Source: Rhynchopus euleeides
Taxonomy: Eukaryota > Euglenozoa > Diplonemea > Diplonemida > Diplonemidae
NCBI GenBank assembly: GCA_963210315.1
Contig: OY723275.1
Coordinates: 1,612,001 to 1,676,000 of the forward strand
DNA: 64,000 nt
Reading direction: 5' to 3'
Every line of letters starts with the position of its first letter. The stretch's first letter is position 1. A model generated the notes under the pieces. The model searched no databases. It was not told the DNA's origin and worked only from the letters and a program-made list of their open reading frames with translations. Shown here one piece after another: positions 59,101 to 64,000 of this stretch. The translations under genes and the position numbers were made by a program.

Positions 59101-62100
59101 CCCGGAGAAGCAGAATGTGGTGTTGCGCTTCTCTGGGTCCCCCGAGGTGGAGGTGTTTGTCAGGCGAGAGGGTTACGGTGTGCACATCAGCAAGTCTACG
59201 GCAGGGCCTGCGAGCGACCCCGAGTGCAGGCTTTTCCAACCCAAGGGCCGCTTGAGTGTGGATCAGCTCCCAGACAGCTGCGTCCCACGGACTGTTGTCG
59301 TCGAGCTGCTGGCAGGCTGGAATAGCATCATATTGGAGGCTGTCAATCTCGAGGCAGATGACGATGGGTTTGCGGTTGACTTTCAGCCGAAGGCGCATGC
59401 TGTTAGCTTCTCGTTCACAGCGCCGCCGCACTCGGTTCTGTATCCGGAGAGCTCGCTGGGTGAGATAAAGGTGAAGGCTGTGTGCAATGGGGATCAGTTT
59501 ACTGCAACCGACACGAATGGCACCGGTTCCATCACGTTCAAATCGAGCTGCCGTGACGTCGCCTTCACAGTGGATGACAAGATCCGGTCGGAGGTGTTTC
59601 AGATTTCATCGGTGCCAACCCATTTCGCTGTCAAGTCCAGGACGTTGCCTGAAAAGGTTGACACAACGGACGTTCTGCGGTGGCGTGCCTTTGAGATCAC
59701 GCTCGAAGCGCAGGATGCCGACAACGAGCTCACAGTCTTCACGAATGACAGTGTGACTATCAATACCCAGGGATACTCGTGGCAAGACATCCACAAAAAT
59801 GAGTGGGACGGCAGTTTGCATGGCCATGTCTTTGAGTTTAAGGATGGGCTGATTAAGCTGGTCATGTTCTTCCGCGTGGACGGTGTGGCGATCTTCAACT
59901 TCTTTTCAGTCGGCTTGGGCAATAAGACTCTCGAGATCACAGTGCTGAATCACTCATGCACCGATGCAACCTGTGCCTCCGGCAACGCTTGTGACAAGCA
60001 GTACGGCTGCCTCTGCAATCAGAACGCTGGTTCGGGGTACTTCGACCGCCTGACCGGATGCATGGAGTGCCTACGGGGGTACGCAGGGCCCAGGTGTACA
60101 TTCGTGTGCCCGGGCATGCCTCACGAGACTGTGTGCGGTGGGCACGGTACCTGCGATGACGGAGTCGGTGGTAACGGTCTGTGCCAGTGCAGCACCGACA
60201 GCGGGTTCTGGCTCGCCCCTGAGTGCACCAACTGCATGAAGAACTACTGGGGGGCTGACTGCTTGGCGAAGTGCGATTGTCAGCACGCATGTGACGACGG
60301 GGTGCTCGGCACCGGCAAGTGCATCTGTGAGGATGAGGGGCGCGACTCTGGATGCAAGAATTGCAAGGCGGGCTACGCAGAGTTGAGCGGCAAATGTGAG
60401 CCGTGCCCAGGGAAGTGCACAGGGCGGGGGACATGCACGGCCGGGACTGCCAACGGTGAGCCCGTCTTGATGTGCGTCTGTAACTTAGATGAGAAGGGGC
60501 GGCTTCGCTATGTGGGCAGCAACTGTGGCATCGAGTGCCAACTCTTCAACGGCGAAGTGTGCGGTGGCAGTACCAAAGGCACCTGCGGCCCGAAGGGCTG
60601 CTCGTGTATCGGGAACTTCAGAGGGGATGCCTGCGAGCTGTGCCCGTCACACCTGTTGGGCACTGCATGCGATGTTGCATGTCCCGCGCCCGTATGTGCC
60701 ACAGGCAACCCGCTAGACTGCGGTACGATGCTGCCCTGCAGTGGCCACGGGACATGCTCCCTCCTGAATGATACAGCAGCGGAGTGCACCTGCAGTGAGC
60801 TGTATGTGGGTGATGGGTGTGAGTTCCTGTGCCCCAGTCTGGCGGGTGAGATGCGACCATGCACCGTGAACGGGGATGAGCGGGGAAAGTGCGAGTCAAC
60901 CGGGACCGAAGCTGTGTGTACATGCAACAGCCTACTATTCTCCGGGGACCTGTGCGAGACTTGCACTGGGTGTAGCGTGCCGGTATGCACAGGCTGCGGC
61001 AGCGGCGGTGTGTGCACCCTCACTACGAGCGCCGTTCCCCAGTGCCAGTGCCGGGTGGGGTACTACGGCCAGTTCTGCGACCGTGCATGCCAGTGCGGGG
61101 TGGACCCACAGAAGTGCGGCACTGACGGCGCGTGTGACTGTACATCGGGGCCACAGCTAAAGGGGGTGCTCGCTGTGGCAATCGGGCCACATTGCACAGA
61201 GACCTGCCCAGGGTCGACGGACACTATTCTCTGCAGCGGGCATGGAGAATGCGACACAGACACAGCAACGTGCACCTGCTCCGCAAGTGATCGATCTGGG
61301 CACTGGGACGGAGAAGACTGCAGCATCTGCGACGAAGGCTGGTTCCCGCCAGAATCATGCAACCGGAGGTGCGACAACAACGCCACCCACAATGCTGTGA
61401 CGGGGGAGTGTCAATGCACTGACGAATACAAAGGCCCAACTTGCTCCGTACATTGCGTCCGCGGAACTTACGACGAGTCCACCGGCATCTGCCACTGCAA
61501 GCCGACTGCCTACGGCGATGGGTGCGAGAAGCAGTGTGACGACGACTGCACCGACACGACACTCTTTGGGGAGAAGCGTGTGTGCGGACCCTCCGGCACA
61601 TGTGAGTGCAGCGACCGCTGGACCGGTGCTGACTGCGGCACCTGCAAGGAAACCTATTGGGGTACCCAGTGCGAGTACACCTGCTGCAACCGCCACGGGA
61701 GGTGCAACGAGCAGGGAGGCTCCTGCAAATGCTTTGCCGACGAAGCCCGCGGATTCTGGGACGGCCCCACCTGCGCTGTCTGCCTCGCGGGGTACCGCAG
61801 CGAGAAGACCGGGTGCAAGGAGCGCGGCCTTGTCTGCACCTCTCTCCGCAGCCTGAAGCCCACAGGCCCGCCACCCTCTAACTGGGCCCTGCACAGACCA
61901 GGCATCCGCCTCGTCGATGCAAAGTCAGGCACCGTGGTGGTGGGCGGCCCCTCCCTGCTGACAGCCGTATCACCTGAAGAGCCCGCCGAGCTGCACAGCA
62001 TCCTCTCTCTGGACGACATCCCCCTGCACAGCCTGTCCTGCTCCTTCGTGCACGTCTACGACACACCGGATGGCAAGGAAGAGGCCGCCCTGCTGTACAC

Positions 62101-64000
62101 CTCCTCCCTCCAACGCACGGTCCCCAGACTGGAGCGCTGCGCCTGGAAGCGCGAGAACGGAAGGGCCTTCCCCGACTTCACCGCCTGCCGGCGCGACATC
62201 ATCACCAGCGAGGAGGGCCGCTTCGCCTCTGCCGTGGGCTACGGGCCTGTCGTGTTTGCCGCCTTCTATGGGGATCGGTCCATCCTCAAGGTCTTTGACA
62301 CACAGCCGCCTGCGCAAGTCCACGCAACACTCGAAGAAATCAACGACGTCGCGGTTGTCGGCAAACGCCTCCTCGTCGCCGGAAAGCTCAAAGGGCACTG
62401 GGACATCGAGATGTTCGACCTCGCCTCCCTGATGCAGGAGCGCCTGTCAGGCACCGCCCGGGACTACATCCTCCCTGTGATCAGCGTCAACACGAAGGCC
62501 TCATGGCGCGCCGCCGCCTCCGATATGGACTACGATACAGGCAAGGCCCTCTGCCACCCCGCAGACACACTGGGACAGGACTGGGTGCCCGGGCATGCCT
62601 GCACCCCGCAGTACCTCCGCAAGGTGTCGCGTATCGCCCCCGTGGGGGATGACGGGTTTGTCGCAGCCCTGCAGGGCAACTTCGGGGAGGCGAAGGTTGC
62701 GAAGTTTGACATCAGCAGCGGGAGGGCCACTGTCGCGGAGCTGGCGGACGACATCACGACGGAGCTGGGAACCGTCAACAGCATCGCGGTCGACCTCCCT
62801 GGGGACCAGGTGTTTGTCAACCACCTCACCAGCAGCAGGGGGCTCCTCCACCGGGTGCAGCTCAGCGACTTCCGCCTTCGGGGCAGGTCTGTGGTTCGCT
62901 TCCTCTCCATCGCAGTGCAGCAGAGCAACAGGCTTCTCTGGGGCCTCGACGATGCGGGCCAGCCGGTCCTCACGCCGATGCTCCTCAGCGCTGTCGAGAC
63001 CATCACACCCACCCTCGCGCACATCACGGGGGGGGCCATCATCACTGTCACCGGCATGGCCTTCGTCCAACCCACCGACAGCCCTGCTGCGGAATGCCAG
63101 TTCCACGGGGATGTGATCCCCGCACTCAGCTTCACCTCAACCTCGATGCTCTGTGAGGCGCCCCTCTCGACAGCGTGCGTCTCGCAGACAGTCACCATAT
63201 CCCTGTCTCGCAAGCGGGGTCGTTTCACCGACGACACCCGTGTGCAGCTCCTCCGGATTGCCCTCCCCCGCCTCCTGCGTTCCGACCCCTACCTGTCGCC
63301 GGACACCACGGAGGGCCCCAGCGCCCGTGTCATACTGGAGGGGAAGGACATGTTCGCCACCCCCTACGCAGTGTGCAGGTTCTGGAGAGGGAAGGAGCCT
63401 GAAGAGGGCCTCCCCCTGACCCGTGTCACATTCGACGATGCGGGTGGGTATGTCAAGGCGACCTGCAGCACGGGGGTGCCCGACCCCTATGCGGTTGACG
63501 TCTCGCTCGATGGAGCGGTCTTCTCCCAGCCGGTGGTGTTCCTCGGGAAGGCGGCGAAGATACGCGCCTCCTTTGATCTCCCAGGGGGGAAGGTCACCGC
63601 GGCGGTAGTCTCGGGAGGGTTATCGGCTATCCCTCCGATCCACGTCAGCCTTGTCTCTGCGGACGGAGTGAAGTTGGGGTACCACGCCCGGCACGACTAT
63701 GAGGTGAAGGTGCTCAACACCCCGGAGTGGACTGTCGACCGTCCGAACGACACGCGTATAGTCCAGCCGCCGCCACTGCAGGTCTCCCCGTCCTCTACAC
63801 AGCAGGGATGCAGAGGCAGCGCAGCCCTCAAGCTCGGCGAGGGATGGATATGCGGCCTGTTCTTCGCCCACCCCCCTGCGGGCATCGTGAGCCTCACCAT
63901 CGCCCAGCGGGATGCGCCCGGAATCCCTAACGGGCTTGCCTCTGTGGCGGTGTCGGTGTTGGTCATCCCAGGGGTGCCACACGCCATAGAGCTGCTGAAG
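56132..64000 (+). CDS. Giant secreted/adhesion protein with LamG-like, EGF and IPT/TIG domains (partial at window end)
   Basis: One uninterrupted frame of 2,623 codons runs off the window. It starts with a signal peptide (MAHGVGVVWAALLLFACLLA). Residues about 85-225 resemble a C-type-lectin fold (YAGAEAACGAFGRRPLFFLT). Two regions end in LamG-type signatures (LWSRLLSAKEVYSLL near 510; FTRALSEEEARRLQL near 900). From about 1,270 to 1,910 at least fifteen EGF/laminin-EGF-like modules occur (CSGHGTCSLLNDTAAECTC). A beta-propeller-like region spans about 1,920-2,280. Around 2,285-2,360 is an IPT/TIG domain (ITPTLAHITGGAIITVTG), with a second candidate downstream. It is an extracellular matrix or cell-surface protein. 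No stop or membrane anchor is seen before the edge. Confidence 0.85.
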   Translation, partial: MAHGVGVVWAALLLFACLLALLPAAEGGLSGDGGNGRFAPDSGLPDPADPAQEGVPATPYRWGYTQRLGTLDVMYPRLAGAAHPAAAASYAGAEAACGAFGRRPLFFLTSEEHDAFRSAAEGGGSASSAQQMALPLRWQGRRTVSPAPRGVPWLGLPVWTSLVVLGGPVGPVWQGVSQVAWRPAAECISAGEDVGAGSSRVQWRPGAGFEYADSAALGVIACRAVGGGGVPADDAVPAGGRDASTLAILARSDDASAVSDLRFEQVLEPQYRKGDTVAFRLQRFYSVSDASLHPLNYGLEVELLAKTWKKNANGGFTVNSNGRVRQVSFVDRWDLPGLQTHNHDGASKPESNRYNMDCFWMYVVPPLRVPKGGSYSITVDLWRDVDVDPKWRWGKKSKTDEVRGVLSFPPYFELITLQTTYQFHIPGTDNYCLLEKLSKRTVIVITVDVDTLLKSRTIRMWGTAGGTVGVTCGPFNLQSTPPAMEVDSTRIGQDIGGKKNWFWFRRFALWSRLLSAKEVYSLLADDATNPDNVVAFAKPHTLPVDKPTQLRNLLRYGSEGDVLRYGKTLAGYPIPATAAKWDHTDVTIVFPSKTASTSYDPSSYSTVSYQAEALRDNRPSDPQCPSRTYRFGTLTCTSPSYTCYSSSYKWLSRTPQVQLELEEMVLPLRVLIWSASDCSGTFELFTRSGYSSVVQETFSAQAVPGCESPSSVVPVQYTDVISSIRIRVSAKCQGVYAVAVEGRRLASATLPGEIGQLGLWKDNDYASTTRPTWFSFNRLSDTSGKFMEPAASGAGFTICLRAGVSSLSSESVSITFESGEVMTLTLGGSSASFVWRGVSCRITSKCSNICGVIDADAHLMDLIGDGLRACREESSNLRLPPDTASPGVRRSSSRCTVSMFTRALSEEEARRLQLVVDTRRIVQGGSVYSPLEGGNRVMWEWSAVGGLIEKYWCRSEGGSAYVDCNAFGSGDGVWAVPAVSTAYFHVAVNSPEKQNVVLRFSGSPEVEVFVRREGYGVHISKSTAGPASDPECRLFQPKGRLSVDQLPDSCVPRTVVVELLAGWNSIILEAVNLEADDDGFAVDFQPKAHAVSFSFTAPPHSVLYPESSLGEIKVKAVCNGDQFTATDTNGTGSITFKSSCRDVAFTVDDKIRSEVFQISSVPTHFAVKSRTLPEKVDTTDVLRWRAFEITLEAQDADNELTVFTNDSVTINTQGYSWQDIHKNEWDGSLHGHVFEFKDGLIKLVMFFRVDGVAIFNFFSVGLGNKTLEITVLNHSCTDATCASGNACDKQYGCLCNQNAGSGYFDRLTGCMECLRGYAGPRCTFVCPGMPHETVCGGHGTCDDGVGGNGLCQCSTDSGFWLAPECTNCMKNYWGADCLAKCDCQHACDDGVLGTGKCICEDEGRDSGCKNCKAGYAELSGKCEPCPGKCTGRGTCTAGTANGEPVLMCVCNLDEKGRLRYVGSNCGIECQLFNGEVCGGSTKGTCGPKGCSCIGNFRGDACELCPSHLLGTACDVACPAPVCATGNPLDCGTMLPCSGHGTCSLLNDTAAECTCSELYVGDGCEFLCPSLAGEMRPCTVNGDERGKCESTGTEAVCTCNSLLFSGDLCETCTGCSVPVCTGCGSGGVCTLTTSAVPQCQCRVGYYGQFCDRACQCGVDPQKCGTDGACDCTSGPQLKGVLAVAIGPHCTETCPGSTDTILCSGHGECDTDTATCTCSASDRSGHWDGEDCSICDEGWFPPESCNRRCDNNATHNAVTGECQCTDEYKGPTCSVHCVRGTYDESTGICHCKPTAYGDGCEKQCDDDCTDTTLFGEKRVCGPSGTCECSDRWTGADCGTCKETYWGTQCEYTCCNRHGRCNEQGGSCKCFADEARGFWDGPTCAVCLAGYRSEKTGCKERGLVCTSLRSLKPTGPPPSNWALHRPGIRLVDAKSGTVVVGGPSLLTAVSPEEPAELHSILSLDDIPLHSLSCSFVHVYDTPDGKEEAALLYTSSLQRTVPRLERCAWKRENGRAFPDFTACRRDIITSEEGRFASAVGYGPVVFAAFYGDRSILKVFDTQPPAQVHATLEEINDVAVVGKRLLVAGKLKGHWDIEMFDLASLMQERLSGTARDYILPVISVNTKASWRAAASDMDYDTGKALCHPADTLGQDWVPGHACTPQYLRKVSRIAPVGDDGFVAALQGNFGEAKVAKFDISSGRATVAELADDITTELGTVNSIAVDLPGDQVFVNHLTSSRGLLHRVQLSDFRLRGRSVVRFLSIAVQQSNRLLWGLDDAGQPVLTPMLLSAVETITPTLAHITGGAIITVTGMAFVQPTDSPAAECQFHGDVIPALSFTSTSMLCEAPLSTACVSQTVTISLSRKRGRFTDDTRVQLLRIALPRLLRSDPYLSPDTTEGPSARVILEGKDMFATPYAVCRFWRGKEPEEGLPLTRVTFDDAGGYVKATCSTGVPDPYAVDVSLDGAVFSQPVVFLGKAAKIRASFDLPGGKVTAAVVSGGLSAIPPIHVSLVSADGVKLGYHARHDYEVKVLNTPEWTVDRPNDTRIVQPPPLQVSPSSTQQGCRGSAALKLGEGWICGLFFAHPPAGIVSLTIAQRDAPGIPNGLASVAVSVLVIPGVPHAIELLK

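Noticed and set aside
1..64000. CRISPR array, tRNA or rRNA genes
   Set aside because: The tandem arrays have no spacer diversity typical of CRISPR, the DNA is eukaryotic, and no cloverleaf with A and B boxes or rRNA core was found by eye.

Overview
This window looks like nuclear DNA from a gene-sparse, GC-rich unicellular eukaryote. Coding sequence is on both strands, with short spliceosomal introns (81-141 nt) whose 5' splice site reads GTATGT or GTATGC in all nine introns I could phase. There is no operon structure, and long C- and G-homopolymer runs, minisatellites and nested transposons fill the spaces. The protein content (secreted EGF/IPT adhesion proteins, a COMMD2-like protein, a SET/MYND protein, an RS/CID RNA-processing protein, a PPR-like protein) would fit a free-living alveolate such as a chromerid, but that placement is inference.

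Layout: 0.8-5.3 kb is repeat territory. A 5'-truncated retroelement encoding an OTU-like domain sits inside another dispersed repeat, followed by a 41-bp minisatellite and a 1.3-kb element with long terminal inverted repeats (TIRs). From 5.7 to 13.4 kb there are a secreted EGF plus beta-propeller protein, a four-span membrane protein, a type II membrane protein and a small three-exon gene, with two copies of a 207-bp dispersed repeat. At 16.3-18.4 kb an AT-rich island carries a tyrosine recombinase flanked by inverted repeats and hairpins. From 18.7 to 21.75 kb a five-exon gene encodes an RS-rich protein with B-box-like, ZZ, CCHC and CID domains. At 22.7-24.2 kb a second long-TIR element carries a broken methyltransferase copy and ends 42 bp before the last exon of a COMMD2-like gene. 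From 25.4 to 30 kb lie a PPR-like protein and an LRR/EGF membrane protein. The 30-34.4 kb stretch has no gene I can support. At 34.5-35.5 kb is a SET/MYND protein and at 37.5-41.2 kb a PDZ/coiled-coil protein. From 56.1 kb to the window edge one reading frame of at least 2,623 codons encodes a giant extracellular protein.

The most striking structures are two elements that share the terminus CACGGTGGGATC. One (35,947-36,637) is an almost perfect palindrome flanked by a TGA direct repeat. The other (43,864-50,784) is 6.9 kb, has subterminal arrays of short palindromic words, and contains a nested small TIR element and an intact 1,063-codon reverse transcriptase/RNase H reading frame. Together they look like CACTA-type (EnSpm) relatives with unusual palindromic ends. 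A 31-bp minisatellite follows at 51.3-52.8 kb. Host genes appear to act independently; the organising theme of the non-coding half is repeated nesting of mobile elements.
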